Assembly (NCBI GenBank): GCA_029532415.1
Contig: JAQOTA010000058.1
Coordinates: 1,240,001 to 1,304,000, forward strand
Source: Marasmius tenuissimus
Lineage: Eukaryota > Basidiomycota > Agaricomycetes > Agaricales > Marasmiaceae
Direction of reading: 5' to 3'
DNA length: 64,000 nucleotides
In this document: piece by piece, positions 21,692 through 33,281 of the stretch
Position numbering within the stretch: the stretch's first letter is position 1
Layout: each line of letters starts with the position of its first letter
Notes under the pieces: model-generated
What the model was told of the DNA's origin: nothing
What the model saw: only the letters and a program-made list of their open reading frames with translations
Database searches by the model: none
Made by a program: the position numbers and the translations under genes

Positions 21692-22518
21692 TCAAAAATA
21701 GACCACAACTCCGGTAGACATTAGGGCTGCAATGACAACGATCTTGTTCATCAAGAAATTCATCTCGGTTGATTTGGCGAGACTGTTCGAACTGTTGGCA
21801 CTGTTCGTGGGAGATGCAGTCGTCTCAAGGCCGGACGTAGCCTTAGCACTACTGATAACAATTCTTTTTGTCAGAGACTTGAATAACTATCGGAGGGAAG
21901 GCGCACTCACAAAGCAGTGGCGAGCCCGCCGTTGGTATCCGCTGCTTCGGAAACGACTGAGGTAGAAGTTGTGACGATGACGCTGACACTGGTACTGGGT
22001 CCGTCTGTCGAGTTGTCGAATCCCTCGTCAGCAAGATGAAGCGAAGAAGGCACCGGAAGGTCAGAACTAAAACCTGGTATGCTTACCTTGATTGGGACCT
22101 CGACTAAGTCCCGTCGGTAGTATCGTCGGTAGTATCGACGGGAACTCTGGGATGGAAAATGAACTACCAGGAATAACAGGCACGGTAAAAAGTATCCCTC
22201 CGGGCAGTGTTATTACCGTCGAATCGAGTCCGTCGGCGAGGGAAGTTCGGGGTCTGCCACTCACTGCCGCCTCGACTTCAGAGCTTGAAATGGAGGCCTG
22301 ATTCGTCGATATACTCCCCGAGGCTGATATTATTGGGGATGAAATTGTGGGTGGTTCAGAACGGCTTGAGATGACTTCGACAGCATTTGCGCTAGACCAG
22401 TACGCAGGTGAGAGGGGTGAAAGGAGCTTGGAGTGAGGGACAACGCAACTGACCTAGTAATGAGCCCACTACCAGCGAGCGACAGGGCCACTGTCAGAGT
22501 CCGAGCCAGACGCTGCAT
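21692..22518 (-). CDS. Secreted Ser/Thr-rich protein with GPI-anchor-like tail
   Basis: Reconstructed from four exons: 22518-22454, 22391-22087, 22004-21911 and 21851-21692, giving 207 residues. The N-terminus is a signal peptide (MQRLARTLTVALSLAGSGLI) with likely cleavage after SANA. The mature part is Ser/Thr/Pro-rich with short repeats (PSILPTILPTG). It ends with a hydrophilic Asn/Ser region followed by a hydrophobic tail, NKIVVIAALMSTGVVVYF, as expected for GPI addition. I recognise no family; a cell-wall mannoprotein is the simplest idea. The third junction (GTAAGC to CGACAG, with CTGAC branch site) was chosen because it is the only one that keeps the Ser/Thr-rich frame. Confidence 0.68.
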
Positions 22519-22562
22519 TGGGGGACGAGAACAAGTAGATGATCAAAAATCAGCCCTCTCCG

Positions 22563-22570
22563 TATAAATA
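22563..22570 (-). promoter_or_regulatory. TATA box of the GPI-type gene
   Basis: On the minus strand TATTTATA lies 45 bp upstream of the ATG at 22518. The same segment is copied at 25285, where it no longer faces this gene. Confidence 0.5.
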
Positions 22571-22772
22571 CTCGGGCAAAGTAGAGACTGTTGGTAGTGC
22601 TGCGGTCAGCTTCGGAGTGGCCTGTGCCTTATATTTTGATCTCGGACATGGTTTGAGTAGAGATTGATTGATTTTTGAACGAGCCGACCACTGTGACAAA
22701 GAATACCGAACAAGTAGGTAAGTTGGCATAACATAACACCGTACATCCCACGTCTCCAAAAAGCTTCCGATC

Positions 22773-24849
22773 TCAGTCCCGCCTTTTTGGGTTTCCAGGG
22801 ACAATAGCCCATAGCACAATCATGCAGACCATCATTGCTACCAGCCTATGTAGAGGGGGGAGAAACTGTCGACACTGCTGCAACATAAAACGATTCGACA
22901 AAAAAGGACTCACAAGGGCTGTAAACTTCCGATCCCAAACTTCCCCGCCAATGCACCTGTGGCAAATGGCACAATCGCCGCCCCAGTCTGGCCGAATCCA
23001 CATATCCACCCAATTGAGCCCGTTAGCATCCATCGAGGGAGGATCCGTCGTGCGTGATTTAGCCCTATAGGATAGAGAGGTCCAAGAAGGAGTCCAACAA
23101 TGGCGATTGAGACACCACCGCCGATGAGTGAGGGGACGAGCCACACAATCAGTTCTAGACTTTTGAACAAAGAGCGAGGTCAGGAGAGGCAGGAGGGGGG
23201 GGGGACGGAAAGAAGAAGAGAAAGGTGAGACTCACCCAATGGCGAGACCAGAGTACACGAATGTTGCTAGTCGTTCCCCCATCTGCAGAGCAAGGTCAGA
23301 TCGCAGCCAAACGACGTGAGTTAAGTGAGGAACTGACCAGGACATTGGCCCACAGCAATGCCACACGCCCCAAAGCCAATCCTTAGGGGTCAACGTTAGT
23401 GCTAGTAGGTACCTACACCGTGCGTGCGGTGCGCGAAAGGATAGAACCGACCTCCAAAGAAACCGGACGAGATGTACCCCGAGTTCGATCCTCCTTCACG
23501 AAGTCGTATCACGTAGGTGACGATCCATCCTGTGGTGAATGAACGACATCAGATGTCGTCTAAACTGAACTGAGGAGAAACGACCCCACCTCCGATTGTC
23601 ACTTCCACGCCGACATAGACAAGAATGAAAAACGCTAGGAGATGAACCCGAGGGTCCATGAGGATATGCCTAAATGATTTCTGACCGTCTGCGTCGCTAT
23701 CGTCTTTGGGTTGACCGATGGCAGCGAGAGATTCTGTGGGAAGGTGGTGAGGGAGCTATCGTTGAACCTAGAAATGAAAGACTCACCTGCCGTGGACTTG
23801 AAGCGGAAAACTAGTGCTAGACTTGCGCATCCAATACCCCCGAGGCCTAAAGTTACGAGGAAGTGATATGACCAGTGCTCCGGAAGTCGTGCAAACTGAG
23901 TAGATACGAGTGGCGCGCAGAGGGCACCGCAGCCTACTTGCGATATCAACCATTGATTCTTTGCTTCATTGAGTGGCTAACCGTATGCAGCATGAAGCAA
24001 TCCCATCTTAGTTTCTGGGTTTTCCTTTAAACTCGCGACATAAGCAGAGGCACCAGCGTCCTAAAAAGCCATGAACGCGTGAGTGACTCGTCGATAGGAG
24101 AGAAAAACTCACGATAGTCGAGATTCCTATCCCACCGAGAGTGTACGCCATAATAAAAGCAGGGTAGGGGACCTTGGCGCTCTGAATCGCACTGGCGATC
24201 ATATGTAGAAATGCTCCTGGAGGCTCTTGGCATCGGCCCCATTTCTCACGAGAGCAGGTCCGGATATTGAGACTCACCTGCGACAATCACCTATTGAAGA
24301 GATGTATGAGAATACTTCGAGTTAGCCGGAGAACTTTGGGACTGGTACCCACCCTTCCGAACCCCAGTCTTTCAAAGTGTGGAACGATAAAGATGGCGCC
24401 AGTAACAAAACCTACACATGCGAAGACGAAGATTAGAGAGACGATTGTATCGTTGACCTAACGCGTACGTTTCAATGTAAGTTAGAACGAAAAGCAGATC
24501 ATGGTTCTCCTGGATCCAAACTTACATGATAAACTGCTTGGATTCGAGGTAGTAAAGGCCCCGTAGACCCATCGTTCCAGCCAGCAAGAAACATCGTCCA
24601 GAACAATACTGCAAGCTGAAGTCTTCCCTGTATAATCTGCGCATGCGTTGGCTTCTCAACAGGGCGTGGTTCGTTCCCGGGTGAAAGTCCGAGCTCTGGC
24701 ACTGATTCACCACTGTGTGGATGACGGTGCTCTAGCTTTGAATCCTTTGGATTCGTAGGCAAACCTACCGCTTCTGTTTGTGAAGGACCCACACAGTCAA
24801 GGACTGTCAGCTCAATGTGACTCGGACTCGCCTGAGTCGCCATAGTCAT
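22773..24849 (-). CDS. MFS transporter, copy 3
   Basis: Twelve exons: 24849-24526, 24457-24353, 24290-24278, 24216-24113, 24060-23982, 23933-23787, 23733-23590, 23529-23452, 23381-23338, 23282-23236, 23159-22914, 22845-22773, giving 467 residues. Clearly paralogous to the plus-strand pair (FLAGWNDGSTGPLLPRIQ, VNDTIVSLIFVFACVGF, LLGPLYPIGLNHARRILPR) but more distant. It keeps the 13-nt exon 3. Three introns absent from the plus-strand copies interrupt glycine codons (YG|CGAL, IGG|WIV, FGG|LAL), and one more lies in the last membrane segment (QPL|LVAMM). All frames are intact. An in-frame second ATG lies at 24843. A TATTTAT box about 60 bp upstream is shared with copy 4. Substrate unknown. Confidence 0.86.
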
Positions 24850-25259
24850 GGGAAGGGTGAGGGAAGCGGGGAGCCAATGCCGTTTATAATGCCTTGCCGG
24901 ACAAACTTCGGATAAATAGAAATACGCCAAAAGTCTAACCCGTTTCGCAAAGTCGACCAGCTGACGATAGCCTGAGTCAGAAAAAGCCACGACCTCTACA
25001 AAATGAATGTAGAAGATCGTAAGCGAGGGAGCGTCGATATTCGGCACAAAGGGATTGGACAATATTAACGCAACTTGCAACTTGCAACTTGAATATTCGG
25101 AACTGAAAGAGGCTCGCGAGGGAGAAGCACGTCCGAGGCACACCACAAGCTGGGCAAGAAGCTAACGCATCAAGATAAAACACCAATGAATATGACTAGG
25201 ATGTTTCTGAGTACTGGAGGGTCCGTGAAAACTACAGCGCAACAAAATAGGCGGGCAAG

Positions 25260-27920
25260 GGCGTTCAAAGATCAGCCCCCTCCGTATAAACACTCGAGAT
25301 TGATAGGGAGGTTCCACTGAGGCTAGCTCCGGAGTTGCCTGTGCCCTGTATATTGATCTCAACCATGGATTGTACAAAATGAATTGGTTTCTGAGCGAAC
25401 CGGCTACTGTGACAAAGTGTACTGTACAAGTTGGCGTAACACGAGACCGTAGTACATTCCACGTCTCCAAAAGCTTCCAACCTCAGTCCCGCCTCTTCGG
25501 GCTTCCTGGGACGATAGCCCACAACACAATCATGCATACCATCATTGCTACCAGCCTATGTAGAGGGGGGAGAAACCGTCGACAACGCGCCAAGATAGAG
25601 GCAATCAGCGTGAAAAAACTCACAAGGGCTGCAAGCTTCCGATTCCAAACTTCCCTGCTAACGCACCTGTGGCAAACGGTATAATTGCCGCTCCAGTCTG
25701 GCCAAATCCACAAATCCACCCAATCGAGCCTGTCAACATCCATTGGGGGAGAATTCGTCGGGCGTGGTTCATTCCTATAGGATAGAGAGGTCCGAGAAGG
25801 AATCCAACAATGGCGATTGAGACACCACCACCGATGAGTGAGGGAACGAGCCACACAATCAATTCTAGGCTTTTTGATGGAAACGTGGTCAGGACGACGA
25901 GGGAGGGAGGAGGAAGGGAAGCAGAAGCCTACCCGATGGCGAGGCCTGAGTAAACAAACGCTGCTAGCCGCTCTCCCATCTTCCCAGTAAGATCAGATCG
26001 CAGTCAAACGACGTTAGTTGGATGGGAAACTAACCAAGACATTGGCCCATAACAACGCCACACGCCCCGAAGCCAACCCTTTTGGTCGATGTTAGTATTA
26101 GTAGGTGCCCGCACTGTGGATGCAATGCCAGAGAGAATAGGATTGACCTGCAAAGAAACCGGACGAGATGTATCCGGAGTTCGGCCCTCCTTCACGGAGT
26201 CGTATCACGTAGGTGACAATCCATCCTGTAGTGAACGAACACGGGATGACTTCAAATGTAGTCCAACTCCAACTTCGGGGAAACAAACTCACCTCCGATT
26301 GTCACTTCCACACCGACGTAAACAAGAACAAAAAACGCTAGGAGATGGACCTGGGAGTTCATGAGGATTTGCCTAAACGACTTCTGACCTTCCGTGTCAT
26401 TGTCGTCTTTAGGTTGACCGATGGCAGCAAGGGATTCTGTAGGGAGGTAGCGAGGATGTCACTATTGTATGAAAATAGGTTGTACGTTGATTGAAAGCCC
26501 ACCTGCTGTGGACTTGAAGCGGAAAACTAATGCCAGGCTTACGCATTCAATACTCCCAAGGCCTAGAGTTACGAGGAAGTGATATGACCAGTGCTCCGGA
26601 AGTCGTGCAAACTGAGTAGATACGAGTGGCGCGCAGAGGGCACCGCAGCCTACTTGCGGCATCAATCACTGATTCGTTGCTTCCTTGAAGTCACTAACCG
26701 TATGCAGCATGAAGCAATCCCATCTTAGTTTCTGGGTTTTCCTTTAAACTCGCGACATAAGCAGAGGCACCAGCGTCCTAAAAAGCCATGAACGCGTGAG
26801 TGACTCGTCGATAGGAGAGAAAAACTCACGATAGTCGAGATTCCTATCCCACCGAGAGTGTAAGCCATGATAAAAACAGGGTAGGGAGGTTTTGCGCTCT
26901 GAATCGCACTCGCGGTCATGTGTAGAAATGCTCCTGAAGACTGTCGTCGGTCCCAGCCCCCATAAGGGCGAATCCGGGGGATACTGAGGCTCACCTGCAA
27001 CGATGATCTATTGAAAAGATACATAAGAATACTTCGAGCTGGCCGGAGAACCTTGAGACTTGTACCGACCCTTCCAAATCCCAGTCTTTCGAAATGTGGA
27101 ACGATGAAGATGGCACCAGTAACAAACCCCAGACAAGCGAAGACGAAGATCAAAGAGACAATCGTATCGTTGACCTATTACGTGCGACCCACAGTCAGAT
27201 AGATTATACTTATAAGGTAGCTCGAAGTTTCCACCGCTAGATACTAACTTACATGATAAACCGCCTGAATTCGAGGTAGCAGAGGCCCCGTAGACCCATC
27301 GTTCCAGCCAGCAAGAAACATCGTCCAGAACAATGCTGCAAGTTGAAGTCTTCCCTGTATGACCTGCGCATGCGTTGGCTTCTCGACAGGTCGTGGTTCG
27401 TTCCCGGGCGATAGTCCAAGCTCTGGCACTAATACACCGTTTTGCGGATGACGGCACTCCAGCCTCGAATCCTTTGGATTCGTAGGCAAAGCTATCGCCT
27501 CTGTTCGGGGAGGGCCCACATAGTCAAGGACTGTCAGCTCGATATGACTCGAACTCGCCATGGTCATGGTAAGAGTGAAGGAAGCGATCGAGGAGCCAAT
27601 GCCGTAATAACGCATTTGCGGATAAACCTCGGATAAATAGAAATACGCCAAAAGTCTAACCCGTTTCACAAAGTCGACCAGCTGACGATAGCCTGAGTCA
27701 GAAAAAGCCACGACCTCTACAAATTGAATGTAGGAAGGCGATTCGCGAAGGAGCATCGTTATTCGGAACAGGGCTTGCAATTTCTTGCAAGGGAGAAGCA
27801 CAAGACGAGCGAGGGTCAGAAGGGATCAGAAAGCTGACGCACGCACGTGGCAGGTACTATACAAATGATATGACCAGAAGGGTATGTATGAACTACAGCG
27901 CAACAAGATGTGAGCGATGG
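25260..27920 (-). repeat. Tandem duplication unit 4 (MFS copy 4 with flanks)
   Basis: Second copy of unit 3. Its 3' flank (25265-25480) includes an orphan copy of the GPI-type gene's promoter segment (CTCCGTATAAACACTCG). Its 5' flank extends to about 27920 (CTACAGCGCAACAAGATG versus CTACAGCGCAACAAAATA at 25233). Confidence 0.76.
25483..27567 (-). CDS. MFS transporter, copy 4
   Basis: Same twelve-exon structure as copy 3: 27567-27253, 27174-27070, 27007-26995, 26933-26830, 26777-26699, 26649-26503, 26436-26293, 26225-26148, 26078-26035, 25979-25933, 25869-25624, 25555-25483, giving 464 residues. Exon lengths 2-12 match copy 3 exactly. The N-terminal head is three codons shorter. Frame intact. 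Parts of the gene are identical to copy 3 across an intron while neighbouring introns differ, suggesting gene conversion. Start ATG at 27567, with another in frame at 27561. Substrate unknown. Confidence 0.86.
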
Positions 27921-28149
27921 GTGTTGGGGATCATGTAAGTTAGACAAGAAATATGTACTTTACAGCGTTACACACCAGGTGTGTGCATCGACTTGAACAT
28001 AGAGTGAACAGTAATGTGTGAGGATTATGTGCAATGTAAAGTAGGAGCCAAAAAGGAGTTGGAGAGAATTGGGTTGAATCTGATAGACCTGCTGAATGAG
28101 TTTCAAGAAAGGGTGTGAGAAGTCCTACATTGAATACTGGAGTGGACGA
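27568..28149. other. Intergenic: MFS copy 4 promoter and DnaJ-gene 3' region
   Basis: The part up to about 27920 is the duplicated 5' flank of the MFS gene; the remainder is AT-rich 3' flank of the J-domain gene. No further gene seen. Confidence 0.6.
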
Positions 28150-30020
28150 TCATGGTTGCCCTGCACTACGATCACCTGTCGATCCTCCTCGTCCTCGACC
28201 GCGCCCACGCCCACGACCTCTTCCTCGCCCACGACCACGTCCGTTTCCACGGTCTGGCTGGAATTGAGGTATACGAGGCGCTGGAGAATGAGTTCTCTCA
28301 TCTCCGCCATTAGGATATCCGCTGCCCCTGCTTCCGTCCCGCCTCTCGCCGTTACCGCGACCACGACCCCGATCCCGCCTCTGACCGTTCGGTTTGGAAT
28401 TACCGTCTTCGGTGTGACTGGGTGTAGACGGAGGTGTGAACCCTCCGTGCTGCATCAAAGCCGCCAGGATATCGTCGGGAACCTTCCCTGCACCTTTCGA
28501 TGTTGCCCATGTCCAGGCATCATTGAGCATCTCGGTCGGAGCTAGACCGCGCTCAAGCACAAGTTTCACCACCTGCACAGCACCAGACTCTACCGCTAAC
28601 CTCAATGTCGAATGGGAGGGCGAAGAAGGGCTGCGATACACTGCATGGGCGTCTTCCTCGTCTATGGGGTGATTTTCCAGGAAGAAATTTGCGATGGAAA
28701 GGTTGCCTTGTCTCACGGCAACATGGAATACGGTAAGGTCTTGTGAGTCGCGTTCTTCAAGGTCTGCATCTGGTAGGTTTGGTCAACCGTCAGGACCATA
28801 GAATTTTGCAACCATTCGGCGACTTACTATGAGTATCGAGCCACTCTACAAGTTCCAGATCGCCCCGCTTAGCTGCGATGTGAAGCAAAGTCTCCTTGGG
28901 ATCATTCGGAGGTACCTTGATAAATTCTTCGTGACCAGGTTTTACTTCGCCCCCTGCTGCATCAACGTTTGATTCCCAAATACCGTCCTTCACTTGCTTC
29001 GTGTTTCCCGAGCGGGCAGCATTGAACACTGAAGTGCGAAGGGCCTGACTTTTCTCGCGTAAAGAACGAGCGACAGCCTCTGCTTTGTCGCGTCCTGCTT
29101 GAGCGTTGGCCTTTTTCTTTTGGGATTTAGCCTTTTGCCGCTTTTCTCTTTCGACGCGTTCTGTGTGTGGCGTTAGACGTGTGAGACACATATATAGAAC
29201 CCGAAAAGTGATAGATGTGATTCACCTCTCTCACGATCCTCTTCTGCTTGCTCTTTACGTATTTTAGCCTCTCGCTTTCGTCTCTCCTCTGCTTGGACCT
29301 GTTTCTCGCGGTTTAGTCGAATACGTTCATCAAACTCGGCTTGAGATTCCTGAGGCATTTTGGGCTCTCGATACTCCGATCTGAAACCTGGGATGATAAC
29401 GAATTGGTCATTGCTGGAAGATGGATTGATTGCCACTCACGAGATCGACTGTACGAGTTTCGGGCTCGATTGAATATGGCTTCAAACAGGAACCTATCGA
29501 AACATTGAGCATACCGCGGTCCCATCCCAGAAGAACTAGACAAACCTATAGTAGGCTTCCCGCTCAGCCTCATACTCGTAGTCCTCAGAATCATAATAGT
29601 CGTCAGAGTAGTAGTCGTCGTCGTCAAAGTCAGAATCATAATCGTAAAAATGACCGTTTGGGCATCGATATTGACGGCGGGAGGTGTCGAGATGCTTCGA
29701 AATCACATTGTAGGCTTCCCCGACTTGTTGAAACTGTTTAGTGGCATTTGGGTCGTCAGGATTTTTGTCAGGATGAGTTCGTAGTGCGAGCTAGTCGAAC
29801 GCATTTCAAGACGTTAGGTCATAGCCACAAATCAAAAGAGAGCGACCGCTAACCTGCCTGTACGCCGATTTCACGACGTCCAGTGATGACCCCTGGTAGA
29901 ATGAATAGAAAGTTTTCAGTGTGAACGACGCGATCTGACTTAGTTATTATTAACATAGAGACACACCTGCTCGACTCCAAGTATAGAATAGGCACTCGAT
30001 ACTGAAAGTTTAGCGGACAT
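28150..30020 (-). CDS. J-domain protein with ankyrin repeats and RG-rich tail
   Basis: Seven exons: 30020-29967, 29892-29854, 29790-29546, 29493-29441, 29387-29226, 29160-28828, 28769-28150, giving 501 residues. The J domain is at the N-terminus (SAYSILGVEQ, HPD at residues 37-39), so it should stimulate an Hsp70. A highly acidic Asp/Tyr stretch follows, then a charged coiled-coil region of about 90 residues (EFDERIRLNREKQVQAEERR onward). Ankyrin-type repeats come next (ETLLHIAAKRGDLELVEWL, TVFHVAVRQGNLSIANFFL, STLRLAVESGAVQVVKLVL). The last 70 residues are RG/GR repeats typical of RNA binding. J domain plus coiled coil plus ankyrin suggests a ribosome- or RNP-linked chaperone role (inference). 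The gene diverges from BCS1 across 209 bp. Confidence 0.82.
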
Positions 30021-30229
30021 GGCCGCGATGAATGTGGTTGGAAGACAAGGGGTAGAAGCGAGTGGCTGGGAGCGTGAGGTCAAAAGAGAAAGGCTAGTGC
30101 GGGCGGCGGACCCTTTTTTGCTCAGTCCGGGCGGACGCGTCGGAACGCGGTCCATGAACCTGGCTGGTATCGTGACGTAATTCATATTATTTTTCGCGTT
30201 ATTGACCAACTAGCTCTCTACTTTAGCCC
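30021..30229. promoter_or_regulatory. Shared divergent promoter (J-domain gene / BCS1)
   Basis: Only 209 bp separate the two ATGs, so core promoters and 5' leaders of both genes must lie here. No TATA box with standard sequence is evident. Confidence 0.45.
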
Positions 30230-31876
30230 ATGAACTTGGGAACGCCAGGCAACCCTTCCGGCAACGCCCAAGCCACCGTCGACACATCCAGTCTCTCCTT
30301 GCCAACTTCGGGGAGCTCGTCTAAAGCATGGATTGAGTCTTTCCTAGGCGACAAGTCTGTCTAATTCTGTCTTCCTGTCGCGTCCGGTGAGCTAATAAAC
30401 CAAATGATAGCCCCTACTTCCAAGCTGGCTTCGGTCTAATGGTGCGCTCTCTTGACTAATACTATCTCTCTTACTTATTGGCTCTAAGGGTATAGGTGTT
30501 CTCCTCGGAGGAATGAAACAGATTGCTGTCTTCGGCAACGTTGCCCTTCGTCGGCGTCTTCTGGTCTCTGTCGAATTGAACAACAAAGATAAATCCTATC
30601 CTTGGTTTTTAGAATGGATGGCGCATCAGAACCGGATGAACGAGCGTCGCTCAATATTCATGTCAAAGAGTCACCGCCTCAGCGTCGAAACTGTAGTTCA
30701 CGAGCGGAAGAACGGGAGTTCGTCGGCCATGTTTAACCTTGTTGCAGGGACTGGGATGCATTGGCTCAAGTATCAGGGTATCTGGATGCAGGTGCGTTTC
30801 ACTTCTCTCGAGGGCGTTCACTCAATTTACGACAATTACTCAAACAGGTGGTGCGAGAACGAGAAACCCAATCCATTGAAGTCATGTCTGGAACTCCTTG
30901 GGAAACTGTCACTCTCACAACCCTTTCCAGAGATCGTCACATATTCCCAAAACTACTTGCTGAAGCACGGGATCTTGCAATGCGAGGACAAGAAGGCAAA
31001 CTAGTCATCCATACGGCATGGGGAACCGACTGGCGCCAGTTTGGCCAACCGCGCAGAAAACGGCCCTTGTCCAGCGTCGTTCTTGATGAAGGTGTTGGAG
31101 AAAAGGTAGAGGCAGACGTCAAAACCTTTTTGGACCGACGCAAGTGGTACGCAGACCGAGGAATTCCATACCGTAGAGGTTACCTCCTCCATGGACCTCC
31201 TGGCTCCGGAAAATCGTCATTTATACAAGCACTTGCTGGATCTCTTAACTATGATATTTGCCTGCTCAACCTCTCTGAACGCGGTCTTGGAGACGACAAG
31301 CTTAATCACCTATTGTCCAATGTTCCGGAGCGCTCTTTCGTTTTGATAGAAGATGTCGACGCTGCGTTCAACAAGCGTGTCCAAACCTCCGAGGACGGGT
31401 ACGTTTGTCAAACACGACTACGGTCTTCGTCGGCTTACACAATTCTCGATTCTAGATATCAGTCATCGGTCACTTTCTCGGGTTTCTTAAACGCGCTCGA
31501 TGGTGTGGCTTCTGGCGAAGAACGCATAATCTTCCTCACTACCAATCACCTCGAACGACTCGATCCAGCTCTGGTCCGACCCGGACGAGTTGACATGTCG
31601 GAGTATATTGGAGACGCTACGCCAGATCAGGCTTATACCCTCTTCGAACGTTTCTACGGTACAGATATCGACCTTGATGCAGAAGAGGAAGGGACCGCCA
31701 AGATCAAGGACGAACTGAAAGCGCGGGGTCAAGAACTGCGAGAGATCATCAGGAAAGGGGAAGAGAAGGGAGGGAGAATAAGCATGGCTGCTCTACAAGG
31801 GCTTTTCATCAGGAATGGTGGCAGCTCGCGAGATGCGGTAGATACGTGCCGGGCTCATTTCGGGTTGGAAAAGTAA
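30230..31876 (+). CDS. BCS1: Mitochondrial AAA chaperone Bcs1
   Basis: Inner-membrane AAA ATPase that translocates the folded Rieske iron-sulfur protein for complex III assembly. Five exons: 30230-30354, 30411-30441, 30489-30791, 30848-31398, 31456-31876, giving 476 residues. A membrane segment near residues 45-70 (PYFQAGFGLM, GIGVLLGG) precedes the Bcs1-specific region. The AAA domain contains Walker A GPPGSGKSS (about 268-276), Walker B VLIEDVDAAF, and LTTNHLERLDPALVRPGRVD. Exon 2 is 31 nt. The acceptor of exon 3 is CTCTAAG; the nearby TATAG would cause a stop within seven codons. Confidence 0.92.
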
Positions 31877-31985
31877 AGCTACAATCATCTATAATTCCCT
31901 ATAATACTATGATAGATCTACTATAGAGTATGTACCCATCTCATACTAAAACGCACACCGGTGGAATACAATGGATCAGAAAGGA

Positions 31986-33133
31986 TCAGAAAACAGCTTT
32001 CCGCTTGCGACCGGTGTATCTGGAATCTCTCGGTACATCATCTTTTCCTCGTTTGCGGTATAACTGAAAACATCGGGTGCACAGTTGAACATCGTACGTG
32101 CGTGTAGGCAAACCAAACTTACCTCTTTCTTTCTCAAAATCCAGTCCCGGTCTTGAACTTTAGCTGACTTCCTCTTCTTGCCACGATCCCTCTTGGAGTC
32201 TTTTTCCCTTCTCCTCTCGTACCGCACCTTGTCATCTTCAACCTCCTCTCCATCCAAACCCTTCGGGAGCTGTTGTCCCGCATTCCCGCCTCCTCCGACA
32301 AATAAGCACAAGAAAACTTTCTTCGCCTTATTTGAGTTCGGATAATCAACAACGATACCTCCACCAAATCCAGCTTTTTGCGCTATCGACGTTATGAGCT
32401 GTATTTGATCGTCCGATGAAGGATAGAACTGGAATACGGCTCGCGAGGGGTTTTTGAGGGCTGCGTGAAGGGTTGTGAAAAATCTTGTAAGACGATGGGG
32501 CGGGGAGGATGTTGGGTGTGAGGTCTCTGCGTTTAGCAGCCATTGGATGACGGATATACTAAACCAATGTGAGTTGAGTTACGAGAAAGCTAGGCGAAAG
32601 CCTATTATACCTTATAGCACCGTCGAAAGAACCAGGTCGAAATCCGAAACCTTGGCCAATATCTTGAAGGAATAAATCACCCTCGACTTCGCGTTCAAGT
32701 GCAATCTCTATATGCCGAACGCAACATTTCAATCGGTATTCGGGATCGAAAGAAGATGGAGGGAGCTCACCCAACATGCTCGGTGCGATGTCCACGCCGG
32801 CCCATATATAGCCTTCCTCAGTCAATATCTCCCCCGATAACCCAGAACCACATCCAATATCCAGTAAAAATGCCGGCTCGTCTGGCGGAAGATTTAGCAA
32901 TTCTAGGGCACGATAGGTCATGTCTGCTTGTATCTGCTGGTTTCGAGTGCTTCATTGAGTCTCAGTGAAGAGAAAAAATGTCTAGTCCACGAAGATGCAT
33001 TACTTTTTGGTGTATTTTTTGGCTTCCGTATCGCCATAGTACTGCAGAAAAAGATGAAAGTGAGCTTTCAATATACCTCTTACCCACTGGAACATACAAT
33101 TTCCGGAGGAGCTTGGAGCTCTGGTCTCGACAT
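31986..33133 (-). CDS. BUD23: 18S rRNA (guanine-N7) methyltransferase Bud23
   Basis: SAM-dependent methyltransferase that modifies a conserved G in 18S rRNA during 40S maturation, working with Trm112. Five exons: 33133-33098, 33041-33004, 32949-32611, 32558-32123, 32063-31986, giving 308 residues. The N-terminus [12 protein letters not shown] and the joined [20 protein letters not shown] match the family. The SAM motif is [13 protein letters not shown], followed by [20 protein letters not shown] and [12 protein letters not shown]. The C-terminal tail is very basic ([20 protein letters not shown]), as expected of Bud23. The first two exons are only 36 and 38 nt. It diverges from BET3 across 148 bp. 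Confidence 0.92.
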
Positions 33134-33281
33134 GTTTTTGAAGGTGGAGGTAAGAAGAATGATCAGAAATTGGCGCCCGCTTGATGAGGGGCTATCGACA
33201 ATTCCATGTCGAACGTCCATCACCCTAACCATCCACTCTGAATTCACACCCATCCCTCAGTCTCAATTAACTCTCGAATAG
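33134..33281. promoter_or_regulatory. Shared divergent promoter (BUD23 / BET3)
   Basis: 148 bp between the ATGs of two housekeeping genes transcribed outward. No clear TATA box. Confidence 0.4.

Larger units (their letters stand above)
22545..25255 (-). repeat. Tandem duplication unit 3 (MFS copy 3 with flanks)
   Basis: Matches 25260-27920 over the full length: the 3' flank 22545-22772, the MFS gene, and the 5' flank up to about 25255. The 3' flank includes the TATA region of the neighbouring GPI-type gene. The spacer 24850-25482 holds only these flanks, plus a 3x7 bp direct repeat (CAACTTG) at 25071-25091. Confidence 0.78.

Noticed and set aside
20874..21701. Open frame continuing past the membrane-protein gene
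   Set aside because: It reads through an intron in the wrong frame; the spliced frame ends at 21124 with a sensible fourth membrane span.
25071..25091. CAACTTG triple repeat as possible operator
   Set aside because: Three exact 7-bp units in a row look like slippage; not present in the duplicate flank.
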